A model generated the notes under the pieces. The model saw nothing but the letters and a program-made list of their open reading frames with translations, made no database searches and had not been told where the DNA came from. Positions 8,470 to 16,935 of a stretch of 64,000 bases of DNA are shown in pieces (the stretch's first letter is position 1; the number at the start of each line of letters is the position of its first letter). A program made the translations under genes and the position numbers. The DNA is taken from the NCBI RefSeq assembly GCF_000519205.1, contig NZ_JAFB01000008.1, positions 1 to 64,000 on the forward strand, written 5' to 3'. Origin of the DNA: Amycolatopsis taiwanensis DSM 45107 (GTDB taxonomy: Bacteria; Actinomycetota; Actinomycetes; Mycobacteriales; Pseudonocardiaceae).

Positions 8470-9216
8470 ATGGGCAAACTGCAGGACAAGATCATCATCG
8501 TCACCGGCGCCGGTCAGGGCATCGGCCGCGGCATCGCGGAGAAGCTGGCCGCCGAGGGTGCGACCGTCGTCGTCACCGACATCAACGAAACGACCGCAAC
8601 CCAGACCGCGGACGCCCTCGGCGGCGACGCCATCGGCGTGCGCACCGACGTCACCTCCCGCGACTCGGTCAACGCCATGGTCGAGCAGGTGCGCACCCGG
8701 TTCGGCCGCATCGACGTCCTGGTGAACAACGCCGGGTGGGACAAGGCGGGCCCGTTCGTGGAGTCCGATCCGGACGATTGGGACCGGGTGGTGCAGATCA
8801 ACCTCTACGGCGTGCTGAACACCTGCCGTGCGGTGCTGCCGATCATGGCCGGGCAGAAGTCCGGTTCGGTGGTCAACATCGCCTCCGACGCGGGCCGGGT
8901 CGGTTCCTCCGGCGAGGCCGTGTACTCCGCGGCCAAGGGCGGCATCATCGCCTTCACCAAGTCGATCGCCCGGGAGATGGCGCGCAGCCAGGTCAACGCG
9001 AACGCGGTCTGCCCCGGCCCGACCGACACCGCCCTGTTCGCCTCGATCGGCGGCGACAACCCCAAGCTGCGGGAGGCGCTGACCAAGGCGATCCCGTTCC
9101 GTCGGCTCGCGCAGCCGAGCGACCTCGCCAACGTGGTCGCGTTCCTCGCCTCGGACGAGGCCACCTACATCACCGGCCAGACCGTCAGCGTCAGCGGCGG
9201 CCTCACCATGAGCTGA
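8470..9216 (+). CDS. badH: 2-hydroxycyclohexanecarboxyl-CoA dehydrogenase (BadH-like SDR)
   Basis: A classical short-chain dehydrogenase of 248 residues: the NAD-binding motif TGAGQGIG at 12-19, NNAG near 88, and the catalytic Ser then YSAAKGG. The stretch SDAGRVGSSGEAVYSAAKGG is characteristic of BadH, which oxidises 2-hydroxy- to 2-ketocyclohexanecarboxyl-CoA, the substrate of BadI. A 177-base gap separates it from aliB, the only large gap in the operon, so a second promoter is possible. It ends 13 bases before aliA. The SDR family is certain; the substrate follows from motif and context. Confidence 0.85.
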   Translation: MGKLQDKIIIVTGAGQGIGRGIAEKLAAEGATVVVTDINETTATQTADALGGDAIGVRTDVTSRDSVNAMVEQVRTRFGRIDVLVNNAGWDKAGPFVESDPDDWDRVVQINLYGVLNTCRAVLPIMAGQKSGSVVNIASDAGRVGSSGEAVYSAAKGGIIAFTKSIAREMARSQVNANAVCPGPTDTALFASIGGDNPKLREALTKAIPFRRLAQPSDLANVVAFLASDEATYITGQTVSVSGGLTMS

Positions 9217-9229
9217 CCCGGAGCCCCTC

Positions 9230-10843
9230 ATGCCGTTCGAGACGATCCTCAATGACGAGCTGATCGCGACCCACACCAGCGCCGGTTACTGGGTGAACCG
9301 CACCATCACCGACCACCTCGACGAGGTGGCCGCCGCAACGCCCGGCAAGACGGCCTTCGTCGACTCGCGCCGCAGCGTCACCTACGCCGAACTCAAGCAG
9401 GAGGTCGACCGCTGCGCGCTCGGCTTCCTGGAACTCGGGGTCCGGCCCGGTGACGTGGTCTCGTTCCAGCTGCCCAACTGGATCGAATGGATCGTGGTCC
9501 ACTACGCGACATCCCGCATCGGAGCGATCAGCAACCCGCTCATCCCGATCTACCGGGAACGCGAGGTCGGGTTCATGGTCGGGCTCGCGAAGTCGAAGGT
9601 GCTCGTGGTACCGCAGGAGTTCCGCGGCTTCGACCACCCCGCCATGATCGACCGGATCCGTCCACAGTGGCCGGACCTGGAGCACGTGCTCGTGGTCGGC
9701 TCGTCGTGGGACGCCTTCGCCGTCACCCCGTGGGAGGATCGGCGCGACCCCGCGGAGCTGTCGTCCTTGCGGCCCGACCCCAACGACATCACGCTGCTGA
9801 TCTTCACCTCCGGCACCACCGGGGAACCGAAGGGCGTGATGCACACCCACAACACGGCCATCGCGGCCAACAATCCGTTGCCCGAGCGCTTGGGCGTCAC
9901 CTCCGACAGTGTCATCCACATGGCCTCGACGCTGGCTCACCTCACCGGTTTCCTTTATGGCGCACGGCTTCCGGTGCAAAACGGTGCTACCTGCGTGCTG
10001 CAGGACGTCTGGGACGCGCAGCGCTTCGTCGAACTGGTCGCGCAGCACGGCATCACCTACACCTCGGCTGCCACGCCGTTCCTGCACGACCTGCTGTCCG
10101 CGCCCAACCTCGGTGAGCACGACCTGTCGTCGCTGTCCCGGTTCTGTTGCATGGGCGCACCGATTCCGCGCGCCATGGTGCGCCAGGCACGGGAGAAGCT
10201 GCCCGGCATGGTGGTGCTCGGCGGGTGGGGGCAGAGCGAGAACGCGCTCGTCACGCTCGGCATCCCCGGCGACCCCGACGAGAAGTTGATCGACACCGAC
10301 GGCTACCCGTGGCCGGGCATGCGCATCCGGATCGTGGACGCCGAGGGCAATGGGTTGCCGCCCGGGACCGAGGGACGCCTTCAGGTCGCCGGCCCCTTCC
10401 TGTTCGTCGGCTACGCCGAGCGGCTGGAGATGACCCGCGCCGCGTTCACTGGGGAGTGGTTCGACACCGGCGATCTCGGCGTCATCGACGCCGAGGGCTA
10501 CCTGCGCATCGCCGGCCGCACCAAGGACGTGATCATCCGCGGCGGCGAGAACATCCCGGTCGCCTACGTGGAGAACGTGCTCTACGAACACCCCGATGTC
10601 GAAGCAGTCGCCGTGGTCGCCGTGCCCGATCCCCGTCTGCAGGAACGGGCGTGCGCCTGCCTGGTGCTCAAGCCCGGTGCTGCGGAACTCGACCTCGACA
10701 AGATCCGCGCGTTCTTTGCGGAGAAGGGCGTGGCGAAACAGTACTGGCCGGAACGCGTCGAAATTCTCGACGAGCTTCCGCGCACCGCCAGTGGCAAGAT
10801 CCAGAAGTTCCAGTTGCGTGCGCGGATGGGAGAACCATCATGA
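9230..10843 (+). CDS. aliA: Cyclohexanecarboxylate-CoA ligase (AliA-like acyl-CoA synthetase)
   Basis: A 537-residue ANL-superfamily ligase that activates a carboxylic acid with ATP and CoA. Motifs are the P-loop FTSGTTGEPKGVMHTH (about residues 190-205), GGWGQSE, the hinge region YLRIAGRTKDVIIRGGENI, and the catalytic lysine in TASGKIQKF near the C-terminus. Context with badI, badH and an AliB-like enzyme points to cyclohexanecarboxylate as substrate, the entry step of the pathway. The stop overlaps the ATG of the hydratase remnant (ATGA), showing former translational coupling. Confidence 0.82.
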   Translation: MPFETILNDELIATHTSAGYWVNRTITDHLDEVAAATPGKTAFVDSRRSVTYAELKQEVDRCALGFLELGVRPGDVVSFQLPNWIEWIVVHYATSRIGAISNPLIPIYREREVGFMVGLAKSKVLVVPQEFRGFDHPAMIDRIRPQWPDLEHVLVVGSSWDAFAVTPWEDRRDPAELSSLRPDPNDITLLIFTSGTTGEPKGVMHTHNTAIAANNPLPERLGVTSDSVIHMASTLAHLTGFLYGARLPVQNGATCVLQDVWDAQRFVELVAQHGITYTSAATPFLHDLLSAPNLGEHDLSSLSRFCCMGAPIPRAMVRQAREKLPGMVVLGGWGQSENALVTLGIPGDPDEKLIDTDGYPWPGMRIRIVDAEGNGLPPGTEGRLQVAGPFLFVGYAERLEMTRAAFTGEWFDTGDLGVIDAEGYLRIAGRTKDVIIRGGENIPVAYVENVLYEHPDVEAVAVVAVPDPRLQERACACLVLKPGAAELDLDKIRAFFAEKGVAKQYWPERVEILDELPRTASGKIQKFQLRARMGEPS

Positions 10844-10977
10844 CCGTGCTCACCTCGGTCGCCGACGGCGTCGCGGTGGTCACGCTCAACCGCCCCGTGC
10901 TCTACACCAGCGAAGACAAACGCGAAGGCGCGGAGGCCTTCCTCGCCAAACGCCCGCCACGGTTCACCGGGAGCTGA
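10840..10977 (+). pseudogene. badK: Remnant of an enoyl-CoA hydratase gene (badK position), internally deleted in frame
   Basis: A 45-codon frame whose first 19 codons (MTVLTSVADGVAVVTLNRP) are a normal crotonase N-terminus and whose last ~25 (SEDKREGAEAFLAKRPPRF and on) are a normal crotonase C-terminus. The roughly 200 residues between, including the oxyanion hole and both catalytic Glu positions, are absent. The start still overlaps the aliA stop (ATGA) and the stop lies two bases before the next gene, so operon spacing is intact. It cannot be an active hydratase. The missing enzyme would hydrate cyclohexene-carboxyl-CoA. A real deletion is likely; an assembly collapse is the alternative. 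Confidence 0.85.
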
Positions 10978-10979
10978 CC

Positions 10980-12131
10980 ATGGATCTGTCCTTTACCGAC
11001 GAACAACAGCGGTTCCGCGAGTACGCCCGCGAATTCCTCGACAACGAGGTGGTCGCGCATCGCGCCGAGTGGGACCGGGCCGAATCCGTGGACACCGCGG
11101 TCATCCCCAAGCTGGGCGAGATGGGCTTCTTCGGGCTGACCATCCCGGAGGAGTACGGCGGCCTCGGCGGCGACTACATCACCTACTGCATCGGCATGGA
11201 GGAACTCGGCCGCGCCGACTCGGCCGTGCGCGGCATCGTGTCGGTTTCGATGGGCCTGGTCGGCAAGGTGATCCTGTCGCACGGCACCGAGGAGCAGAAA
11301 CAGCAGTGGCTGCCGCGGATCGCGACCGGTGACGTGCTGGCCTGCTTCGGTCTCACCGAGCCCGACACCGGCTCCGATGCGGGCAACCTGCGGACCCGCG
11401 CGGTGCGCGAGGGCAACGAGTATGTCCTCAATGGACAGAAGATGTTCATCACGAACGCCACCTGGGCCGATCTCTGCCTGGTGTTCGCGCGCACCGGCGG
11501 GCCCGGCCCGAAGGGCGTGTCGGCGTTTCTGGTGCCGACGTCGTCCTCGGGTTTCCAGGCCCGTGAGATCAAGGGCAAGCTCGGGCTGCGCGGCCAGGCC
11601 ACCGGCGAGATCTCGCTGACCGACGTGCGGGTTCCCGCCTCGGCCCGGCTCGGCGAAGAGGGCCAGGGGTTCACGATCGCCATGCAGTCGCTCGACAAGG
11701 GACGGGTGTCCGTGGGCGCCGGGTGTGCCGGGATCATCCTGGGCTGCCTGGAAACCGTCGTGGAGTACGCGACCCAGCGGCACCAGTTCGGGCGGCCGCT
11801 CGCGTCGTTCCAGCTGATCCAGGACATGATCGCGGACATCTCCGTCGAACTCGACGCCGCCCGGCTGCTGGTGTACCGGGCGGCGGGCCTGATCGAACGC
11901 GGTGAGCCGTTCGGGGTCGCCGCGTCAAAGGCGAAGTACTTCGCGAGCGAAGCCGCGGTGCGCGCGGCCAACAGCGCGATCCAGATCTTCGGCGGCTACG
12001 GCTATATCGACGAGTACCCGGTGCAGAAGTACCTGCGCGACGCCCGCGTGATGACACTTTACGAGGGCACCAGCCAGATCCAGAAGCTCCTCATCGGCCG
12101 GGCCGAGACCGGCGTCAGCGCCTTCCTGTGA
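10980..12131 (+). CDS. Acyl-CoA dehydrogenase
   Basis: A 383-residue flavoenzyme with all family marks: FGLTEPDTGSDAG and KMFITNA in the FAD/substrate region, QFGRPLASFQ, FGGYGYIDEYPVQKYLRDARV, and the catalytic base Glu362 in YEGTSQIQ. It is a canonical short/medium-chain type and may act on cyclohexanecarboxyl-CoA or on the pimelyl-CoA product for beta-oxidation. It is the last gene of the operon, two bases after the badK remnant. Which of the two dehydrogenases is the true AliB cannot be settled from sequence alone. Confidence 0.85.
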   Translation: MDLSFTDEQQRFREYAREFLDNEVVAHRAEWDRAESVDTAVIPKLGEMGFFGLTIPEEYGGLGGDYITYCIGMEELGRADSAVRGIVSVSMGLVGKVILSHGTEEQKQQWLPRIATGDVLACFGLTEPDTGSDAGNLRTRAVREGNEYVLNGQKMFITNATWADLCLVFARTGGPGPKGVSAFLVPTSSSGFQAREIKGKLGLRGQATGEISLTDVRVPASARLGEEGQGFTIAMQSLDKGRVSVGAGCAGIILGCLETVVEYATQRHQFGRPLASFQLIQDMIADISVELDAARLLVYRAAGLIERGEPFGVAASKAKYFASEAAVRAANSAIQIFGGYGYIDEYPVQKYLRDARVMTLYEGTSQIQKLLIGRAETGVSAFL

Positions 12132-12139
12132 CGATGGGC

Positions 12140-14101
12140 CTAACGCGTGGCCGAGGAGGCCATGAGCAGCGGGATCTGGCCGCCGGCGAGCACGGCCTGG
12201 ACTTGGCGCGGGGACAACCGGTTGCGTAGCCGGTAGTGGTGGCCGCTGGTGCGGTTGCGCACGGCCAGTTCCTGACCGGCGGTCACCGCGTCACGCAGGT
12301 GGTCGAACTCGAGGACGTCACCGGGGTTGATGCGGTCGTAGTCGGCGGGGTCGGCGAACTCCAGGGGCAGAATTCCGAAGTTGGCCAGGTTCTGCCCGTG
12401 GATGCGTGCGAACGACTTGGCGACCACGATCCGAAGTCCCAGGTAGCGGGGCGCGATGGCGGCGTGCTCGCGGGAGGAGCCCTGCCCGTAGTTCTCGCCA
12501 CCGAGGACCACGTGCCCTCCGCCCAGATCGCGGGCGCGCTGCGGGTAGCGGGGGTCGATCTGGGTGAAGGTGAACTCCGCCAGCTTCGGGATGTTCGACC
12601 GGAACGGCAGCGCGCGGGCGCCGGCGGGCGAGATCTCGTCGGTGGAGATGTCGTCGCCCACCTTGAGCAGGACGGGCGCGTGGAGCTGGGCTGGTAGCGG
12701 GTCGAGGCCGGGCAGCTCCGAGATGTTCGGCCCCCGGTCCAGCTCGACCTCGGCGGCCTGCTCAGGCGGCAGCGGCGGGACGAACATCGCGGTGTTGATC
12801 GCCGAGTGCTGAGGCAGGCGCAGCTCGGGGTAGGTGAGGCCGAGGTCGCGGGCGAGGTCGCGCGGGTCGGTGATGCGGCCGGTGAGCGCGGCCGCGGCGG
12901 CGGTCTCCGGCGAGCACAGCCACACCGAGTCGTCGATAGTGCCGGAGCGGCCGGGGAAGTTGCGCGGGAACGTGCGCAGCGAGTGCGTGCCGACCGCGGG
13001 TGCCTGACCCATCCCGATGCAGCCGAGACAGCCGGTTTGGTGCAGCCGCGCGCCCGCGGACACCAACTCCGTGGTCGCGCCCATCGTGGTCAGGTCGGCC
13101 AGGATCTGCCGCGATGTGGGGTTGACGTCGAAGCTCAGCCCCGCGGGCGTCTGGCGGCCGGCGACCATGGCGGCCACGATCGCGAAGTCCCGCAGGCCGG
13201 GATTGGCCGACGACCCGACCACCACCTGGCCGACCTCGGTGCCGGCGACCTCCCGCACCGGCACCACGTTGCCGGGAGAGGAGGGCTTCGCGATCAGTGG
13301 CTCTATTGTGGACAGGTCGATCTCCTCGGTCACGTCGTAACCGGCGTCGGCGTCGGCGATCAGCTCGGTGAACTCGGCGTCGCGGCCTTCCGCGGCGAGG
13401 AAGCGTCGCACCGCCGCATCGGCTGGGAACACCGTGGTCGTCGCGCCCAGCTCGGCGCCCATGTTGGCGATGACATGGCGGTCCATCGCGGTCAGCGTGG
13501 CCAGGCCGGGCCCGTGGTACTCGATGATCCGGTGGCGGCCGCCGGACACGCCGTGGCGGCGCAGCATCTCCAGGATCACGTCCTTGGCCGAGGTCCACGG
13601 CGGCAACTCCCCGGTCAGCCGCACTCCCCAGATCTCGGGCATCCGCAGATACATCGGCTCGCCGGCGATCGCCATCGCGACGTCCAGCCCGCCGACCCCG
13701 ATCGCCAGCATGCCCAGCGACCCCGCGGCGCAGGTGTGCGAGTCGGACCCGGCCAACGTCGCACCCGGCCGGCCGAACCGCTGCATGTGCGTCGGATGCG
13801 ACACGCCGTTGCCCGGCTTGGAATACCACAGCCCGAACCGGCGGCACGCCGAATACAGGAACCGATGGTCCTCGGCGTTGCGCTCGTCGGCCTGCAACAG
13901 ATTGTGGTCCACGTACTGGACACTGACCCCGGTGCGGGCCCGCTGGAGCCCGAGCGCGTCCAACTCCTGCATCACCAGCGTCCCCGTCGCGTCCTGGGTC
14001 AGGGTCTGGTCGACCCTGATGGCGATCTCCTCACCCGGTCGCGGCCGGCCCGACACCAGATGCGAGGAGATCAGCTTTTCGGCGACGCTCAGTGTTGTCA
14101 C
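12140..14101 (-). CDS. Aconitate hydratase paralogue (short, mitochondrial-type family)
   Basis: A 653-residue 4Fe-4S hydro-lyase, shorter than the ~900-residue AcnA of actinobacteria and close to mitochondrial-type or 'putative aconitase' proteins. Cluster ligands are Cys in SHTCAAG and the pair in TGCLGCIG. The swivel domain at the C-terminus keeps GQGSSREHAA and a KSFARIHGQN segment. It begins with GTG at 14101 and faces the acyl-CoA dehydrogenase operon tail to tail, eight bases apart. Likely reactions are citrate/isocitrate, methylcitrate or a related tricarboxylate; it may be a second enzyme beside a normal AcnA elsewhere. Confidence 0.82.
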   Translation of the reverse strand: MTTLSVAEKLISSHLVSGRPRPGEEIAIRVDQTLTQDATGTLVMQELDALGLQRARTGVSVQYVDHNLLQADERNAEDHRFLYSACRRFGLWYSKPGNGVSHPTHMQRFGRPGATLAGSDSHTCAAGSLGMLAIGVGGLDVAMAIAGEPMYLRMPEIWGVRLTGELPPWTSAKDVILEMLRRHGVSGGRHRIIEYHGPGLATLTAMDRHVIANMGAELGATTTVFPADAAVRRFLAAEGRDAEFTELIADADAGYDVTEEIDLSTIEPLIAKPSSPGNVVPVREVAGTEVGQVVVGSSANPGLRDFAIVAAMVAGRQTPAGLSFDVNPTSRQILADLTTMGATTELVSAGARLHQTGCLGCIGMGQAPAVGTHSLRTFPRNFPGRSGTIDDSVWLCSPETAAAAALTGRITDPRDLARDLGLTYPELRLPQHSAINTAMFVPPLPPEQAAEVELDRGPNISELPGLDPLPAQLHAPVLLKVGDDISTDEISPAGARALPFRSNIPKLAEFTFTQIDPRYPQRARDLGGGHVVLGGENYGQGSSREHAAIAPRYLGLRIVVAKSFARIHGQNLANFGILPLEFADPADYDRINPGDVLEFDHLRDAVTAGQELAVRNRTSGHHYRLRNRLSPRQVQAVLAGGQIPLLMASSATR

Positions 14102-14334
14102 TGTTCACCCTTCGACGAACTGGCTGCACCCGCGGCACTCCGCCTTCCGGTTATTTCCGCTCACAAGGGGTGCTAATCCTTCGCTACGCCGCGCCTGGAT
14201 GGCCGCCGCCTCCTTGGCCGATGGTCACGAAGCGAGGATTTTCGACTACGGACCGTGGCTGATTGTGTGTTTCGAGCCGGGTCGGGCGGGTACTGGAACG
14301 TTATCGATCGAAGCCACGAAGATTAAGGAAAGGA

Positions 14335-14541
14335 ATGATCAGGATGGCAGGCAAGCCAAGCCCGATCGAACTGCAAAAGTTCCTTGCCGGGGTGAATTAC
14401 CCGGCGAGTCGAGATGACCTTGTCTCCGCCGCGGAGCGCAACGGCGCGGGCGACGATGCGCTGCGATACCTCCGCGACCTTCCTGACCGGACGTTCGACG
14501 GTCCCGACACGGTGAGCAAGGAGTTCTCGCGCGAAACCTGA
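14335..14541 (+). CDS. DUF2795 small protein
   Basis: A 65-68 residue protein matching the DUF2795 pattern: IELQKFLAGVNYPASRDDLV followed by a helical segment with ALRYLRDLPDRTFDGPDTV and SKEF. Function is unknown; such proteins are common and often multicopy in actinobacteria. ATG codons at 14335 and 14344 are both possible. AGGA at 14331-14334 gives better spacing to 14344 (9 bases), making the shorter form more likely. Forty bases upstream of the DUF5709 gene on the same strand. Confidence 0.7.
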   Translation: MIRMAGKPSPIELQKFLAGVNYPASRDDLVSAAERNGAGDDALRYLRDLPDRTFDGPDTVSKEFSRET

Positions 14542-14581
14542 CGGCGTTTGCCCGGCTGTGTACCCGGGTACCGCGAACGGT

Positions 14582-14917
14582 ATGAGTGAGGCTCACGAAC
14601 ACCCGATCCCCGACAGCGCCGAGACCGACCCGGCCGCGCTGAGCAGCAGCGAGGACCTGGACGAGGACCGGTTGCGGGTCGATCCGCTCGAAGAGGGCGT
14701 CGAGCCGCCCGAGCACTACTCGTACTCGAACCGGTACGGCACCACGCCGAGCGAGGAGGCGGCGGGGGAGAGCATCGGCGAGCGGTTGCGCCAGGAGCAG
14801 CCCGATGTCCAGCCCGACGACCACCCACCGGCGCCGTCGGTAGAGGAAGACCAGCGTGCGGACAAGGCCGGCGGTTCGCTCACGGAAAGCATCCGCCGCC
14901 CGCCGCCGGCTGAGTAG
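14582..14917 (+). CDS. DUF5709 acidic, low-complexity protein
   Basis: A 111-residue, very acidic protein (runs such as SSSEDLDEDRLRVDPLEEG) with the block PPEHYSYSNRYGTTPSEEA that marks the actinobacterial DUF5709 family. No catalytic motif, signal peptide or membrane segment is seen; it is probably largely disordered. I took the ATG at 14582 because the product then begins MSEAHEHP like other members. Its role is unknown. Confidence 0.7.
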   Translation: MSEAHEHPIPDSAETDPAALSSSEDLDEDRLRVDPLEEGVEPPEHYSYSNRYGTTPSEEAAGESIGERLRQEQPDVQPDDHPPAPSVEEDQRADKAGGSLTESIRRPPPAE

Positions 14918-14944
14918 TCGCAGGCTCCCGCCGGCAGCCCGATC

Positions 14945-16414
14945 TCACCGTTCGTTCGATTCGTTCAAATAGTCGGTGACCTGGAATTGGGCCATCATGC
15001 CGCCGAATGCCGAGTGGTCGAGCATATGGCAGTGGTAGACGTAGACGCCCCGGTAGCCGTCGAACGGAATCTTGATCCGGACCGACGTGTTCGGCGGCAC
15101 CAGGACGGTGTCTTTGAGGCCTGATTCTCCGGGCCAGGGTGGCGCCCCGTCCCGGTCCAGCACCCGGAACTGGACCAGGTGCAGGTGCATGCTGTGCTGG
15201 AATCCGGCGGCGTCGGCATTGGTGATCCGCCAGATCTCGGTCGAGTTCCGTTCGACCCAGGCGTCGATCCGGTTGGCGTCGTAGGTCTTGCCGTCGATGA
15301 AGAACTTGTGTTCCTTCAGGTTGGAAGTGAACGTGATCTGCCGGTCGGTGGGCCCGTCGAAAAGCCTGGGTAGCGGGCGCAGCGTGTCGGGCACCCGGCT
15401 GTAGTCCTCCTCCTCCCATTGCACGTCGAATCTCAGCACCGGCCGGTCTCCGTCGGCGAGTACGAGTTTGGTGCCCCGTCGGTATCGGGCGAAGTCGATG
15501 ACGATCTCGATCCGCTCCGCCGGGGCGAGCACGAACTCGGTCTGCTCGACCGGCTCGGGCAGCAGTCCGCCGTCCGAGCCGATCTGAGTCATCACCTGGC
15601 CACCCAGGTTGAGCCGGAAGATCCTCATGTTGGAGCCGTTGAGCAGGCGGAACCGGTACCGGCGGGCGGCGACCGGGAAATAGGGCTGCGGCCGCCCGTT
15701 CGCCAGCAGGGTCTTCCGGCCGCCCCCGTCGTCGGTGATGAAGATCATCTTCCCGTTGGCGTCGAAATGGGCGTCGGTCAGCATGATCGGGATGTCGTAG
15801 TAGCCGGACGGCAGCCCGAGATACCGCTCGTCCTCACTTTCCAGGAGGTAGAAGCCGTGGAGCCCGCGGTAGACGCCTTCGGCTTCGAGAACGTGCGCGT
15901 GGTCGTGGTACCACAGGGTCGCGCCGGGCTGCTCGTTCGGATAGCAGTACGTCCGGGATTCGCCGGGTTCCATGAGCGCCATCGGATGGCCGTCGCTGTC
16001 CGCCGGTACGTGACCGCCGTGCAGGTGTGTGTTGGTGCGCACCGGGAGCCTGTTGGTCCGCCTCACGATCACCGGTCGTCCGGACCGGGCCCGGATGGTC
16101 GGACCGACGAATCCGGAGCCGTAGGTGTACACGGACGTGCGTAACCCGGGCAGCATCTCTTCGTCTACCACCCGAATTGTCTGGTGGTAGACGTCCATAC
16201 CATCACCGACGGCCACCGGACGTTGCGTCGGTGGCACCGGCATCCGTACGGCGAACGGAGTGATCTTCGGCTTCGGCCCGGCCGTGGGGGGCGGTGAGTC
16301 CATGCCCGCCATGGCCGAGGCCTCGGAAGTGCCGCTGATACCGCTGTAGGCGCTCATGAGCGCGCTACCGACCGCTACCCCGCCCAGCGTGAGCGCGCGT
16401 CGCCTGTTCAACAT
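14945..16414 (-). CDS. Tat-exported multicopper oxidase (CotA/bilirubin-oxidase type)
   Basis: A 489-residue three-cupredoxin oxidase. The N-terminus (MLNRRRALTLGG) is a twin-arginine signal, followed by a hydrophobic stretch and Ala-rich cleavage region. All copper motifs are intact: THLHGGH, WYHDHAH, HSMHLHLVQF and YHCHMLDHSAFGGMM, giving T1 Cys-His-Met and the T2/T3 trinuclear cluster. Residues THLHGGHVPADSDG resemble the phenoxazinone-synthase/bilirubin-oxidase subgroup. It oxidises phenolic or metal substrates with reduction of O2 to water, outside the membrane. A 47-codon upstream extension is open but not signal-like. It contrasts with the broken oxidase at 27917. Confidence 0.9.
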   Translation of the reverse strand: MLNRRRALTLGGVAVGSALMSAYSGISGTSEASAMAGMDSPPPTAGPKPKITPFAVRMPVPPTQRPVAVGDGMDVYHQTIRVVDEEMLPGLRTSVYTYGSGFVGPTIRARSGRPVIVRRTNRLPVRTNTHLHGGHVPADSDGHPMALMEPGESRTYCYPNEQPGATLWYHDHAHVLEAEGVYRGLHGFYLLESEDERYLGLPSGYYDIPIMLTDAHFDANGKMIFITDDGGGRKTLLANGRPQPYFPVAARRYRFRLLNGSNMRIFRLNLGGQVMTQIGSDGGLLPEPVEQTEFVLAPAERIEIVIDFARYRRGTKLVLADGDRPVLRFDVQWEEEDYSRVPDTLRPLPRLFDGPTDRQITFTSNLKEHKFFIDGKTYDANRIDAWVERNSTEIWRITNADAAGFQHSMHLHLVQFRVLDRDGAPPWPGESGLKDTVLVPPNTSVRIKIPFDGYRGVYVYHCHMLDHSAFGGMMAQFQVTDYLNESNER

Positions 16415-16935
16415 GTCTGCCGCACGGGCGATATCCGGGACAGGGGAGCAAGCGAATCGGCGATCGTCACGGAGTTGAGGTGCTTTGTAGCGGAGCCGTT
16501 CTCCGCTGACGATCTTGCTGCAACCCGTCGATTCTCTGTCAATTCGACCCTCCACTGACGCCCGTGACGCGTGACCTGGTCTGCCGGAATGTCACGTATC
16601 CCGTGTCACTCTCGGTATTGCCATGCTTCCCAACTCCCGTCACCGCAACGATTACGGTCGTCAACCGGTCGCCGTCACCGGCCTGGTCGAGCCGGGATCC
16701 GGCCCGCGGGAGCAGTAAACGCGAGCCCCGTCTCACCACCAGATGAACTGTTTGCGAGCAGGGGTGGAACACGGCGCGATGGGGATCGACGTCCGGAGGT
16801 GAGCGAGCACAGCTCGATGGTGAGCTGTTCGAGTGCGTCTCTGTGCAATATGTGCACAAGTAGTGCGTAATGTGCGCGCGGTGCTGTTAACGTCCGCGAA
16901 TCCAGGACGGCACCCGCCCGTGCGAAGGAGCACGC
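16415..16935. other. Divergent intergenic region (521 bp)
   Basis: Lies between the multicopper oxidase and the galactonate operon, transcribed in opposite directions. The right-hand end contains the GTGCA palindrome described separately and the ribosome site AAGGAG (16925-16930). No gene, tRNA or strong terminator is evident in the remainder. Confidence 0.4.
16843..16857. promoter_or_regulatory. Palindromic candidate operator of the galactonate operon
   Basis: GTGCAATATGTGCAC is an inverted repeat (GTGCA-N5-TGCAC) about 80 bases before the transporter start. Its size and A+T centre suit an IclR-type dimer, and an IclR gene is third in this operon. Assigning it to that regulator is inference. 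Confidence 0.5.
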
